A DNA stretch of 64,000 nucleotides from Adiantum capillus-veneris (taxonomy: Eukaryota > Streptophyta > Polypodiopsida > Polypodiales > Pteridaceae), in NCBI GenBank assembly GCA_014529385.2, contig CM043953.1, positions 110,120,549 through 110,184,548 on the forward strand, read 5' to 3'. A model generated the notes under the pieces. The model made no database searches. It was given only the letters and a program-made list of their open reading frames with translations, and had not been told where the DNA came from. This document shows positions 1-10,496 of this stretch, one piece after another (positions within the stretch are counted from its first letter, which is position 1; every line of letters begins with the position of its first letter). The translations under genes were made by a program, and so were the position numbers.

Positions 1-62
1 GGCCACGTTTAAATGTCTATAAATTCTACGAATTTTAACAGACAAGGGTGCTTATAAAAAAT

Positions 63-65
<3 letters not shown>

Positions 66-98
<33 letters not shown>
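66..98. repeat. (GA)n microsatellite
   Basis: Perfect GA dinucleotide run of about 33 bp. The next 190 bases (99-286) hold no recognisable gene or repeat. Confidence 0.95.
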
Positions 99-101
<3 letters not shown>

Positions 102-286
102 AATCATAGCCATCTATGCCTCTTTTTAAAGAGGTTGAGAAAAAGGAGATTTCTCCCCTGTCCACGTGTCGACCTAGGGCCGTCTCTAGCTACAATGCCA
201 ATTTGTCAACTACTATGTAACAATGGCAACTCATGTGTGTATACACACATAAGATTGCTATCCATCCCAACATGTGGGGGTTGCGT

Positions 287-530
<244 letters not shown>

Positions 531-566
<36 letters not shown>
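531..566. repeat. (AG)n microsatellite
   Basis: AG run immediately after the TG tract, making a compound G/TG/AG repeat of roughly 280 bp. Confidence 0.93.
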
Positions 567-568
<2 letters not shown>

Positions 569-628
569 TTGGAGGTGGGGGACACTAGCGAACTGTAGAA
601 AATTTGAATGTCATAGTTACTAGACTGG

Positions 629-855
629 TGTTGGAATTAGGGTTGCAGAGAAACACACACAGCTTGGAGAAGATGAAGGAAGCTCAAGGCACATGATAGA
701 GAGTGTATTACTTAGTGTGCAATGGAAAAATAGATAGCCCTAGAGTGATGGGCGTATATACAATGCACGGGGGAAAAAACCTCCTAAAGAAGGAAAAAAT
801 GTCCCGACGGTCCTAGTGTGTTCACACACATCACTACCACACGTATATGATAACA
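629..855 (-). repeat. copia-A 3' LTR (truncated copy)
   Basis: 227 bp, starting TGTTGGAATTAGG and ending ATAACA on the plus strand, with the TG...CA ends of LTRs. It has the same length as both LTRs of the complete copy at 23641 and 28563. The short C-rich run just inside (856-864) is the complement of the polypurine tract. Confidence 0.92.
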
Positions 856-930
856 AATCCCCCCTGGAGTGATGCGGTGAACGAGAGCTGGCACATGAGT
901 AAAGAGAAGTGACATGCCCTGAGGACATGA

Positions 931-2150
931 TCAATCCACAAAGGGGAGTAAGCCCAAAGCTTTGTGGAAAGATTCAAGCTTCTCACGAGACAATGCCTTT
1001 GTGAAAAGATCTGCAAGGTTTTCCTGTGTTAGCACATAAGCCAAGCTGATCTCTCCTGCTGAGAGCCTCTCCCTGACATAGTGGTAATGCACCTCAATGT
1101 GCTTTGTGCGAGCATCAAAAGCTGGGTTCCTCGCAACTGCCAATGCGCTCTGACTATCAGTGTAGATAGTGTTGGCAGTGTCCTGTCCAACACCCAAATC
1201 AGCCATAAGGCGTCTGAGCCATACACACTCAACCGTAGTTGTGAAGACTGCCCTGCCCTGTACTCAGCCTCACAACTCGAAGTGGCCACAGTAGGTTGCT
1301 TCTTTCTCAACCATGATATACATGAAATGCCAAGCATGAAACAAAAACTACTTGTGGACACTCGCATGTCAAAACAACCACTCCAATCTGAGTCCGAAAA
1401 AGCATGTAAGTCTGGCGGCAATGATCCCCCCTTGGGATAAAACAAGCCAAGATGTAAAGTGCCACTAAGGTAGCGGAAAATCCTCTTGACAGCCTGCCAA
1501 TGCTTAGACCTTGGGATATGCATAAATCTACAGACCTATGAGACTCCAAACTGAATATCCGGCCTCGTGTTGCATACATAAATGAGGCAGCCAACAACAG
1601 TTTGGTAAAGAGTGACATCAGCAGGATCGCCAGCATCATGTAGACTCAACTTCAAATCTGTTTCCATGGGAGTGGCAAAAGGTTTGCAATCCTCAAGTCC
1701 AAAATTACATAGCAATGTCTCTATGTAACTTTTTGACACAAGGCAATACCACCATCACATTGCTTAAACTGTATACCCATGTAATGATGCAGTAGCCCCA
1801 AATCTTTCATCTTGAAAGTAGCATTCAAATCAGCCTTAAATTTAGCAATATGTCTCTCATTTGATCCAGTGATCAACAAATCATGGACATAAAGAACCGC
1901 AATGAGAAGTACATCACCCTCACGCTTTACATACAATGTGCTTTCTGTTGGACTGTTACGAAAGCCTCGTTTAACCAAATGAGTGTCAGCTTTCTCATAC
2001 CAAGCATGAGGAGATTGCTTCAACCCATACAAAGCTTTCTTACATCTGCACACTTTGTGCTCTTGTCCTTTTATGACAAACCGCGAGGGTGCGTTACAGA
2101 AACTTCCTCAAATATGTCACCATTCAAGAAAGCAGTAACAATGTCTGATT
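931..2150 (-). pseudogene. copia-A RT/RNase H fragment
   Basis: Decayed C-terminal part of a copia polyprotein, read right to left over several frames. The frame at 1721-2053 carries the reverse-transcriptase core (ALYGLKQSPHAW, then LYVHDLLITG). The usual catalytic YVDD is YVHD here, so one catalytic aspartate is lost. The frame at 931-1206 is the RNase H end (YTDSQSALAVARNP, then LADLFTKALSREKL). Frames at 1029-1739 hold the stretch between them, with frameshifts. The family normally copies element RNA into DNA in cytoplasmic particles; this copy cannot. Certain as copia; the count of lesions is approximate. Confidence 0.9.
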
Positions 2151-2153
2151 GAT

Positions 2154-3027
2154 AGCTTGACGGATGAGCTAGAAGAGGGGTCGACCCAAACAAGGAGAGG
2201 GTTAGCTTGCAACATATACTCTATCTCTCTCTCACACACACACACACTCATTGTGTGAAGTGCTAAGTGCAAGAGCTTCATCTCCTTGTCCAAGCTTTTT
2301 GAGAAGTTGAGAGCCTACATCCCAACACTCTTGGCTATGGAATGCAAATCCAACCAAGAGCCATGCTTCAATGTTTAAGCTTTCCATCTTCTTCATCATT
2401 CATTACTATGCTAATTATGCAATGCTAAGTAACAAGAGCGATGATAAGTGAGGAACTATTTCTTTCTCGTAAGAATGCTTCTTCTTTCTCTTCCCTATCC
2501 TCATTCCCTGCTAGCTCTCTAACAAGAGCGATGATAAGTGAGGAACTATTTCTTTCTCGTAAGAATGCTTCTTCTTCTTACCTATCCTCATTCCCTGCTA
2601 GCTCTCTCCACCTTCAAAGGTGTTTGAGGTCTTGGGACTCGGACCAGGGAGAAGTTAATGCTTTCATTTAGCTAAGTTACAAGCATAACTGTGGTGCATG
2701 AAGTTCCCTATCTTCATTGCACCATCAAGGTTTCAACAAGCACAAATCTTGTATTGTACCAAGTCTCTCTTTATTGGAGAAATTATAATACAAAACCCTT
2801 TTGGATGGGGGACCAGCTCCACATCAATTTGGTCCTCAACTGTTGTCAAGTTCTCTAACTCTCTCTCTCTTACATAGTATTGTTTATGCCAATTTAATTA
2901 ATTATAATGGTTATGTTGCTACCTCTAATCAAGTTCACCCTCTATTTCTCAAAGTAGTCCCATAAAAATACTCACACACTTTTCTTAATTCCACTATTCT
3001 CAATGTTCATAGGTCATTTCCGTTACA
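2154..3027 (+). mobile_element. LTR family B, plus-strand 3' end
   Basis: Sequence from about 2208 to 3027 is the reverse complement of the LTR at 4027-4752 (shared landmarks: GAGAAGTTGAGAGCCTA, GCTAGCTCTCTCCACC, CAAATCTTGTATTGTA). The 3' end CGTTACA at 3027 matches the end of the other copy. A purine-rich AAGGAGAGGG at 2191-2200 could be the polypurine tract, which would make this a 3' LTR with a short piece of internal sequence (2154-2207). No coding region remains. It abuts truncated copia A on the left and the minus-strand B copy on the right. The exact 5' end of the LTR is uncertain. Confidence 0.75.
2431..2607 (+). repeat. 90-bp tandem duplication inside LTR B
   Basis: Two copies of a segment starting AACAAGAGCGATGATAAG, at 2431 and 2521, period 90. 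The second copy lacks three bases (TCT) of the first. The other LTR-B copy (4027-4752) has only one diverged unit, so the duplication is private to this copy. Confidence 0.9.
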
Positions 3028-3029
3028 CT

Positions 3030-3620
3030 CTTTCCTCCCTCTTTGAACTTCTTAAGTTTGTGGGACCTTTTCCAAGTAGGATAGGATTTGCGATGTCCTC
3101 TCCTCTTGTATTCTCTAGGAAAATAGCCGCTACTTTCATCGAAAGAGGAGGAAGGTGATGAAGAAGGAGAAGAGAGTGACCTCTTTCTCGCCTTTTTCTT
3201 TCTGTGTTTCCTCTCTTCCCTTTCAGAGTGACAAGTAGAAGGACTATAGGATTAACTTTTCCTCTTGGCAAGTGTTGGCAATCGTCGAGACCGTCGTCTT
3301 CATGGAGCCACATCTTCAGAGAAATTCGGAGGTTTACTTCTTTATCATTCATTGGATTCCTCCTCTTCTCTTATCACAGAGTCTTCTTTTGGAAGTCTTA
3401 CAAGAGGCTTCCTAAGCTCTCTTTCTTCTTGGAGAGGTAGGGAAATCCCATAAGCGTGAAGTTGTTGAGTAACTTCGGCTTGCAAGGCAGGGTTGCCCAT
3501 AGCTTCTTGCAACCTAGTAACAAGATAGTTCACAAACATTGGGGCATCATCAGTAGCACCTTCATGTGCAAAATCAAAGTTGTCAATATTCATTATACTC
3601 TCTTTATTGTTGTCCATCAT
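3030..3620 (-). pseudogene. gag-like N-terminal fragment of LTR element B
   Basis: The ORF at 3345-3620 starts with an ATG about 400 bp inside the primer site (MMDNNKESIMNIDNFDF) and runs 91 residues to a stop. It includes a helical stretch (MFVNYLVTRLQEAMGNPALQAEVTQQL). A different frame over 3030-3240 encodes a very basic, serine-rich stretch (for example RKHRKKKARKRS and YKRRGHRKSYPTWKRS), like the nucleic-acid-binding tail of a gag protein. The frames are separated by a frameshift. Its position after LTR and primer site supports a gag role. No family motif such as a zinc knuckle is seen, so this is inference. Confidence 0.5.
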
Positions 3621-4013
3621 GCTAACTAAACTTATGTATATGCTACTTTGTGCTTTGGTACCCTCAAAAACCTTAGTTGCTACTCTTCTTTACCTTTGAA
3701 AATTAGCTCTCAAGCAGCCACACCCGTGGTTTAGAGACTGTTGATTGCAAAGAGTAGTGGAGAGGGTCTAACATTGCTTGGTTGATTATGGTTCCTCTTG
3801 AGTTTGCTAGTAGCTCAACATTGGTTAACCAAAGGCAAGCCCCGAGAAACTCCATTATTAAGTCTATAGTTCCCAATGGTGTACCTCAAACTAAGTCCTT
3901 TTCAACCAAGTTAATGGATCCATATCCCACTTACCCTCTTTCAATGAACATGTCCAACCTTTCATGGACAACTTAAGGACCTGTCTTCTTAAACAAGGAA
4001 AGAGAAACCAATA

Positions 4014-4025
4014 GCTCTGATACCA
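4014..4025 (-). other. tRNA-Met primer binding site (element B)
   Basis: The minus strand reads TGGTATCAGAGC, one base away from the LTR end at 4027. This is the complement of the 3' end of plant initiator tRNA-Met, the usual copia-type minus-strand primer. It fixes the element's orientation as minus. Confidence 0.88.
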
Positions 4026-4026
4026 A

Positions 4027-4752
4027 TGTAATGGAATATGACTATGACATGGATAGTAGCGGAATTTAAATAACCATGATGAACATTTCCTTTACGAGCT
4101 TTCTTTAAGGAGCATAAGAAGAGTACTTGATTGAAAGTAGCAAAATGAACATTACACCTAATTAGCTTGGCATGAATAATACTTGTAAAAGAGAGAGATA
4201 GAGAAATTTGACAACAGTTGAGGACTGGATTTACTTGGAGCCGGTCCCCCCTCCAAAATTCTTTTGTATTATACATTCTCCCATGTAGAGAGACTTGATA
4301 CAATACAAGATTTGTGTTCCATGAGACCTCATTGGTGCAATGAATATGGAAAGATTCATGCACCAAGATTATGCCCTTAACTATCTTATCAAAGCATTAA
4401 CTTGTCCCCGGCCTCAATCCCAAGACCTCAAACACCTTCAAAGGTGGAGAGAGCTAGCAGGGAGTGAGGGAAGGGAAAAGGAAGAATAAGTAGCATACAA
4501 GAAAGAAGTAGTGTCCTCTCATACCATTACTTATAGAGCTTAGCATAGCATAGTAGCATAGTAACAGAGATGAAGAAGATGGCTAGCATAGCATTGAATC
4601 ATGGCTCTTGGTTCGATTGCATTCCATAGCTAAGAGTGTTGGTATAGGCTCTCAACTTCTCAAGCTTGGAGAAGGAGATGAACTCTTGCACTTTCACAAA
4701 GTGAGAATGAGAGAAAGTGAGTGTGTTTGAGAGGGAGTATACCCCCCAAGCA
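4027..4752 (-). repeat. LTR family B, minus-strand copy
   Basis: About 726 bp, with plus-strand start TGTAATGGAATATGAC next to the primer site. It is similar over most of its length to the reverse complement of 2208-3027. The outer end (around 4741-4752, next to a CCCCCC run) is the least certain point. Confidence 0.8.
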
Positions 4753-4779
4753 TATTGGGTTTTGTGTGTAAGAAAGAGT

Positions 4780-5206
4780 GGTATGATAGATGCCCAAGCT
4801 TATGCTCCTAAGTATGAAGTGATAGTGATCAAGAAGAGAGTTGAAGCAGAAGCAACGGAGCCATTACATGATGGAGATGTCAAAAATATAGAGACTGCGA
4901 AGAAAATAGTGGACTCCCAACCAAGGTGGAGAAATTCGTGGCTCCTCAAGTACCCTAGGTTTCTAAATTACTTGGTGGAAGCCTCAAAAATGGTCAGGGA
5001 TGACATTCTATTTTGCTAAATCCCTCGTGTACGCACATGGGTAAACCACTTCAAAATCTTGAGGAGGCGTCCCAACTGGCTCAATTATCCATGTCTACAA
5101 CCACCCAAGAAAGGAGAGAGAATAAGTGTCTCTTATATGGTGAAAACCCTGAAGGGCACCATTAAGACTTTCACTAGCTCCCCTGAGTTTACGTGTGTGA
5201 TGATCC
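4780..5206 (+). pseudogene. fragment of the long-ORF LTR element (copy of the 38.5-kb region)
   Basis: The ORF at 4717-5019 contains KYEVIVIKKRVEAEATEPL and KKIVDSQPRW, matching the ORF at 38375-38788 (KYEVLVIKKRVQEEATEP, KKIVDSQPKW). The next piece at 5059-5265 (ERISVSYMVKTLKGTIKTF) matches 38804-39232. Nucleotide similarity runs from about 4780 to 5206. It is therefore a second, truncated copy of the unknown C-terminal region of that element. The function is unknown; the conserved protein sequence shows the region was once coding. It abuts the end of LTR B, with no LTR of its own. Confidence 0.85.
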
Positions 5207-5457
5207 TTATGTTAGGATCAAACACCAAAAAGGCATCAAAATATTTCCTAGGTCTCTCTACCTAGAAATGAATCTAATAATGTTGACTCTATTTAAGAAT
5301 ACAAACATGGTTACCTAATTTCTCCCATAACAATCAAGAAATTTACATCTTACATGAAACCTGCATAGGCTTACCCCTTGGAATAAAATGACTAGACGTG
5401 CATGGTAACATTCTTGATTAACATATACGCACAAGAAGATAAGAAGAATCAATAAAT
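5207..5457. other. unassigned, AT-rich
   Basis: No ORF of note, repeat or known motif was recognised here. Confidence 0.5.
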
Positions 5458-5575
5458 GACACTGAGGAAGCCTATCGCCTCAATGAGGATGATTTTGTTT
5501 ACCTAGATGAGGAGGATAGGGGCTTAGCCTTAAAACTTCCAGCCAATTTAAATGATATCCTCTTACCTTAATCTT
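5458..5575 (+). pseudogene. C-terminal end of an unidentified retroelement ORF
   Basis: Open frame ending in TAA near 5572, reading ...AYRLNEDDFVYLDEEDRG and then ALKLPANLNDILLP. It is acidic and ends just before a 3' region that resembles, in inverted orientation, the 3' untranslated region of the TR-GAG element (11230-11710). It is probably the tail of a gypsy polyprotein of a related family. The start is not preserved, and the assignment rests on context. Confidence 0.45.
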
Positions 5576-7631
5576 GTAGTGTAGGTAGATAGGCTAGGGT
5601 TCTACATTTTGTTTTAATTTTATTCAATAAATGGTTGTTGCCTTCTCCCATTGATGTGCTTCTTGGAAATATATTATATTGTTTGCTAATGTGTATAGGA
5701 AGATGTTGCAGTAGCTTGACTCTTTAGCATCAGGAGGTCCTTGTCATGTCCACAACTAAATGCATCAAGGAATTGTTGCCAACACAAAACATGTGTTTCT
5801 TGTCCATTCTTGTTGCCTTGTTGTTTTTCTAGCATTCCTGCTTGCTTGTTTCAAGAGTAATTGGTAACAAAGTATCTAACACACTTGCTAGTATTTTGCT
5901 TTAGATTCAATATAGTTTTACCTCGTATCCCTTGTTTAGGTTTATTGATCAAGGATCCTGGTTGAGCTAGTTTTACCAAGGTAGCACATTAGAGATCTTC
6001 TTTTAATACTGTAGGAAAATGTTTTCTAATCCTTAGTAGTTAATTATGAAGCATTGCATGCAGTGTTTCAATGCATTCTAGTGGGCTTAATCCCTATTTC
6101 TCTTTAGCTTAAGTATTGTATATAAATTTTTGCTATTGTGATGAGCCTGGGGAGGGTAATACTGTCAAGATGATCCCCCAAAGATACACACCTACAAATC
6201 AACAAGTAAGAAGACCACTCAAAAATTGAAAAAAATAGAAAAAGAACAAAAAAGAGTCCAAAAGTGAATTAAGGTTAAGACACTTTGGGGGGTCATCCAA
6301 AGGGAATCTATTCAGGCGATGAATTCATGTGTGATGTACTTTGTTGTGTCTCAACTTGAGGGTCTTCTAGGTATAGCCTCTAGTTAGTACTAGGACATGA
6401 AACAATCTACTCTCATGATTAAACGACTCTGAATTGACTACAAAGAATTAGGAGATTGACCATGGGATTAACAATTGACCTTTATTGCCCTACTACTGAC
6501 AATAGAATGTGTGAGGCTAAAGTCCTTGATTTGTTGACCTCTACAAGCACCAATGAGTTTCATTATATTGTGTTTTAATGTATACCACTCAAAAATATGT
6601 TTTTGATATTTTTCCACCAATTACTATGTATGTCTACTCATTGAAAATAATTTTTCATTAGCCATGTTCCTATGTGAATGTAGTTACTATTCAAGTAAAG
6701 TTGAGGAGTTGTGATATTACATAGGATGTGTGCATTGTTGTTCAAACTAAACATCTTGACTATGAGCACGTCTAAGGGCCACTAATTTCGCCAAGGGATT
6801 CACCATGGAAAACTTTTCGCACACGTAAGAGCAGGGGAGGGGTTTTTATTAACAGTTACATAAGCGTATAAGCTAGGGGCAGGTCTCCAACAATTTATCT
6901 CCCAAGCTTAAAAATAAGGGAGGGGGATATCATATTTTGGGGGGGGGGGGGGGAGTGAGAAAAGGGGAAGATGAGAGGAAGTTTTTGTGTTTCAAAATCA
7001 TGGCTTCCCAAAAGATTTTACCCTAAAACTTGTGAGTCAATAGCTATAAAGATACATGCAAGAACTAACACTGCTTTGTATCAATTACTTGTTTTGTGAT
7101 TATAATTTATTTGTTGAGGGATGTAAGATATAAAGAGTTTGTATAGATGCAAATTATAACCATGTTTTCTTAGTAATTTAGATGGGTCAAAATTGGAGGA
7201 GTAGCCAGAGTGGAGGTTGATTGGGCACATAGTTTGAAAGTCAAACTAAGATACGTTGAGGGTACATCTAGTTATCAATAGAAATGGTTCCTTAGTATGT
7301 TTCCAGCTACTATGCTACACACTCTTTGACTAGTTTTACTCGATTACATCATGTGAGACCTAAATTTTATATGTAAGATAGGGGTATGATGGTTTTCTTC
7401 ATTGATTATCATATAAGCGTAGAAAGGGGGGGTCATGTTCCCTAATATGAGTCGTATATAACGGTTTTATCAAAGTTTTTTGCTCATAGATGGTGTCTCA
7501 TTTTCTATATAGAGTGAATCCCCCGGGCTACTTTCATCAAGATGTTTACTATTGCTTACCATCCTCAGTATGTGCTCCAGTTTGCACACTCATAGATTCC
7601 AAGGGAAAAATCTACATCAAGAAGGGGGGCA
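5576..7631 (+). other. non-coding 3' region of a gypsy-like element
   Basis: No credible ORF. About 5880-6300 is similar to the reverse complement of 11230-11710. Shared landmarks are AGCTAGTTT, TCTAGTGGGCTTA.TCCCTAT, TTAGCTTAAGTATT, GATGAGCCT.GGGAGGGTAA and GA.CCCCCCAAAG. That segment lies between the coding part and the 3' LTR of the TR-GAG element, so this is the equivalent region of a plus-strand relative. A 14-nt G run occurs near 6940-6953. A purine-rich AAGAAGGGGGGCA (7619-7631) directly before TGTTAACCC is a candidate polypurine tract. Confidence 0.6.
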
Positions 7632-7800
7632 TGTTAACCCATGATGTCATTCTTATTATTTTTAGTATTTTTAGTCATGGGTTGGGCTTGTTAGTCTCAT
7701 ATGTGTATGATCATTGATTGGGTAATTTCTGAGGAGAGACACACCACAAACTTTAGCAGATAAGGATTTTGTCCTTTGACGAGCCGAGTGTGGGTGTCCA
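7632..7800 (+). repeat. possible truncated LTR start
   Basis: TGTTAACCC follows a strong polypurine tract at 7631. The TR-GAG LTR in its own sense direction also starts TGTTAACCC. The sequence after about 15 bases does not match that LTR, so this would be a related or truncated LTR. Low confidence. Confidence 0.35.
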
Positions 7801-7809
7801 TATGCTACC

Positions 7810-8095
7810 TGCTGCTCTATGGTCATCGGTAGTGTGTAACATCTAAGCCTTGCAAACTTTGCGTAGTACTCTTCCAGGGATACACTGTATTGTTTCAAGC
7901 TAAAGAAGTCATTCATCTTTATCGCTTCATGGGCAGGAGGTAAGTATCTTTCCTTTACTGCTTGTTAATTTTCCTCCAACTCTAAAAGTTCTCCAATACT
8001 CCCATGTCACGGCAATGTTCTTTCCACCATAATTTTGCTTCCTATGAGAGGAAAAACATGCCTAGCATCGCTTGATTTGCAGGTGTGGTCCTTGC
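7810..8095 (-). pseudogene. Ty3/gypsy gag fragment, copy 1
   Basis: Minus-strand frames carry FFSLKQYSVSLEEYYAKFARL, like the FxxLKQG-(S/T)VxEYxxxFxxL region of retrotransposon gag (Retrotrans_gag). A second, more diverged copy at 8850-9125 is about 1,040 bp away in direct repeat. The real capsid ORF is interrupted by frameshifts. No adjacent zinc knuckle or protease is present. Orientation is opposite to the pol fragment at 9130-10182, so the two do not form one gene. Confidence 0.75.
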
Positions 8096-8225
8096 AACAG
8101 ATAAATAATCATCCATAGCTTCAATCCATACTTTCGGATCCTTCTCAATATCATCACCTTCTCCTTTAAAAGAAGGTGGTTGCATTTGTTTTGAGCAACA
8201 TTTTCTTATCATGAATGAGGGTTTT

Positions 8226-8575
8226 CCAACATAGGTGAGATTTGAGAGTTCCCTTGAATGTACCCATATATTAACATCAATCTTTATAATAACTTTTAAA
8301 CACTAAGATATTAGACTTGTCTAGTCCACTAAACATTCAATTACATGACTTTACCAGTCATGACTTAACCAATCCATTAAAAGCCAATTACATGACCTAA
8401 CCAACATAGGTGAGATTTGAGAGTTCCCTTGAATGTACCCATATATTAACATCAATGTTTATAATAACTTTTAAACACTAAGATATTAGACTTGTCTAGT
8501 CCACCAAACATTCAATTACATGACTTTACCAGTCATGACTTAACCAATCCATTAAAAGCCAATTACATGACCTAA
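8226..8575. repeat. 175-bp tandem duplication
   Basis: Two nearly identical head-to-tail units, 8226-8400 and 8401-8575, each starting CCAACATAGGTGAGATTTG. Only a few differences were seen by eye, so the duplication is recent. It lies between the two gag fragments. Confidence 0.93.
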
Positions 8576-8715
8576 CCAATCATGGCTTATCCAATCCATT
8601 AAACTCAATCGCATGATCTAACCAATCATGGCTTATCTAGCCCATTAAACTTAATCACATGACTTAACTAGTCATCACTTATTTCAATCACATGACATAA
8701 CCAGACATGACTTTG
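8500..8715. repeat. degenerate ~45-50 bp tandem repeat
   Basis: A series of units based on CATGACTTAACCAATCCATTAAA and variants (CATGACCTAACC, CATGATCTAACC, CATGACATAACC). It extends the right copy of the 175-bp duplication. Satellite-like; not coding. Confidence 0.75.
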
Positions 8716-8849
8716 ATTCTCTTCAACTCTTCTTCTTATCCCTTGCTCCTTCATTAAAGGTTTAATAGTAAAGCATTTTGTACAGTGGCTGGTTTTCGGG
8801 CTTCTAATTGCGAGCTAATAAGTTCTCTTAAACCTTGGCAAAAATGGGC

Positions 8850-9125
8850 TACCTAATGCTCTATGGTCATCGCTGGTGTGTAACATTTAAGCCTGACAAA
8901 CTTTGAGTTGTACTCTTCCAGGGATACAGTGTATTGTTTCAAGCTAAAGAACTCATTCATCTTTATCGCTTCATTGGCAGAAGGTAAGTATCTTTCCTTT
9001 ACTGCTTGTTTAATTTCCCTCCAACTCTAAAAGTTCTCCGATACTCCCATGTCACGGCAATGTTGTGTCCACCATAATTTTGCTTCCTCTGAGAGGTAAA
9101 ACATCCCTAGCATCACTTGATTTGC
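8850..9125 (-). pseudogene. Ty3/gypsy gag fragment, copy 2
   Basis: Direct repeat of 7810-8095. The minus strand reads LGMFYLSEEAKLWWTQHC, then SWREIKQAVKERYL, then FFSLKQYTVSLEEYNSKF. This is the typical order of the gypsy gag domain (a W-rich helix, then the SLKQ...V.EY motif). One in-frame stop and one frameshift are visible. It abuts plus-strand pol sequence at about 9130. Confidence 0.8.
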
Positions 9126-9129
9126 AGGT

Positions 9130-10182
9130 GTGGTCCTCAGTGTGAGGGATCATTTAAGAAATTAAAAGATGCCCTCGTATCCGCTCCGGTGCTAAAGGCA
9201 TCTAATTGGAAAAAAATCTTTCACGTTCATATTGATGCGTCTGCATTTGCTATAGGATGTATTTTGGCTCAACCAGGAGACGGAACTATGGACTTCCCAG
9301 TCTGCTATTCCAGCCGACAACTCAACAGTGCTGAAAAGAACTACACCACCACCGAAAGAGAGGGGCTTGGAATGATTTATGTTGTTAAGAAATTTCGACA
9401 TTATCTCCTCGCTGCAATAAGTTTGTGTTTTTCATGGACCATGAAGCCCTCTTATATCTTGTCAACAAACCATGCAATATAGGGAAAATCGTAAGATGGT
9501 TCGTCATATTGACTTTATGTAGTGGTTAAAAAGGGGAAGACACATCTCAGAGCAGATCACCTTTCTCAATTGCCAAATGGAGAAGCTCCAAGGGGAGTGG
9601 ATGATGATCTCCCATATGCATATTTCTCCAATACAAAAATGGTACCTAAGAGGTCCCAAGAGATCGTAAGCCTACTATCACACGACGGATAATTTGACAA
9701 AACTGACCAAGACCATAAACGAAGAATGATTTAGCAAGCTAAGAACTTTCAGTTGATTGGCAAATTTTTATATGATCTAGGCTCCGACGATATCCTAAGA
9801 GTGTGCATAAACCTAGAGGAATACGAAGTCTATTTGCTAGAAGCGCATAATCAGGATTTGATATTTCATTTTTAATTCACAAAAACTTTCCAACGCTTGC
9901 GACAATTGGGAGTGTATTGGCCAACTATGCGTGTTGATGTTCATGATTATGTAACTAAATGTGCCAAATGTAGATCAAGCCCACCAATAGAACATGCAAC
10001 ACTGTTTCAAATAACAATTATGCCAGAATGGAGTCAATACATTGTTGACTTCTTGGAGAAGCAAACATTTTTTGAAAATACGACCAAAGCACGGCAAAGA
10101 GTGATAGAAATAGAAGCTCATGATTTCACTTTGATTGAAAATCAGCTTTATAAAAGAGGAAAGGATAACCAGCTTAGGCTAT
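9130..10182 (+). pseudogene. Ty3/gypsy pol fragment: RT end, RNase H, integrase zinc region
   Basis: The frame at 9117-9482 reads FKKLKDALVSAPVL, then HIDASAFAIGCILAQ and YTTTEREGLGMIYVVKKFRHYL, the connection and RNase H of gypsy pol. Further frames give KKGKTHLRADHLSQLPNGEA and, at 9897-10277, an integrase N-terminal zinc-region motif (GVYWPTM...YVTKCAKC). A second such segment starts after it (FTLIENQLYKRGKDNQLRL) and is cut at 10182 by the TR-GAG element. Its continuation (ESMYIPILEQAHEEISGGHF) lies on the minus strand at about 21420-21490. Gag, protease and the RT palm are absent. Stops and frameshifts are present throughout. Confidence 0.85.
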
Positions 10183-10416
10183 TGTGCCCGTCTATCGCAT
10201 GTGTCAATGCAAGGAACTTGCCGATACACTGTGTGCGAGCCACAAATGGCTCCAAGCACACAACAAGCCTAAACTAGTAATCTCAAAGATGGCGATGGTG
10301 TGTCACTCACCACTCTACGCTTGCTGTCGTGGAGGATTCCTCCCCGTGAAGAAGAGGGAGACGCCACTACGCCGCGCTCAACCGCCTCGCCGCCGTCGTG
10401 CCACCGCGATGCTTGA

Positions 10417-10496
<80 letters not shown>

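Larger units (their letters stand above)
629..2153 (-). mobile_element. Ty1/copia family A, 5'-truncated copy
   Basis: This is the 3' end of a minus-strand copia element of the same family as the complete copy at 23641-28789. It holds a complete 227-bp 3' LTR (629-855), a purine tract next to it, and RNase H plus part of the reverse transcriptase. Alignment by eye with the complete copy stops at about 2153 (shared GATTGAT, then divergence into LTR family B). Gag, protease and integrase are missing, so it cannot move on its own. No target-site duplication can be scored because one end is lost. Confidence 0.9.
3028..4752 (-). mobile_element. LTR family B, minus-strand 5' part
   Basis: This is a minus-strand LTR element with a 5' LTR (4027-4752), a methionine-tRNA primer site just inside it, and the beginning of a gag-like ORF (3030-3620). 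It ends abruptly at 3027/3028, exactly at the terminus of the plus-strand B copy. That fits insertion of, or recombination with, a second B element in opposite orientation. No protease, RT or integrase is present. Confidence 0.75.

Noticed and set aside
1081-1440. Plus-strand ORFs opposite the copia fragments (also 24093-24443, 26755-27039)
   Set aside because: Shadows of the minus-strand copia coding sequence.
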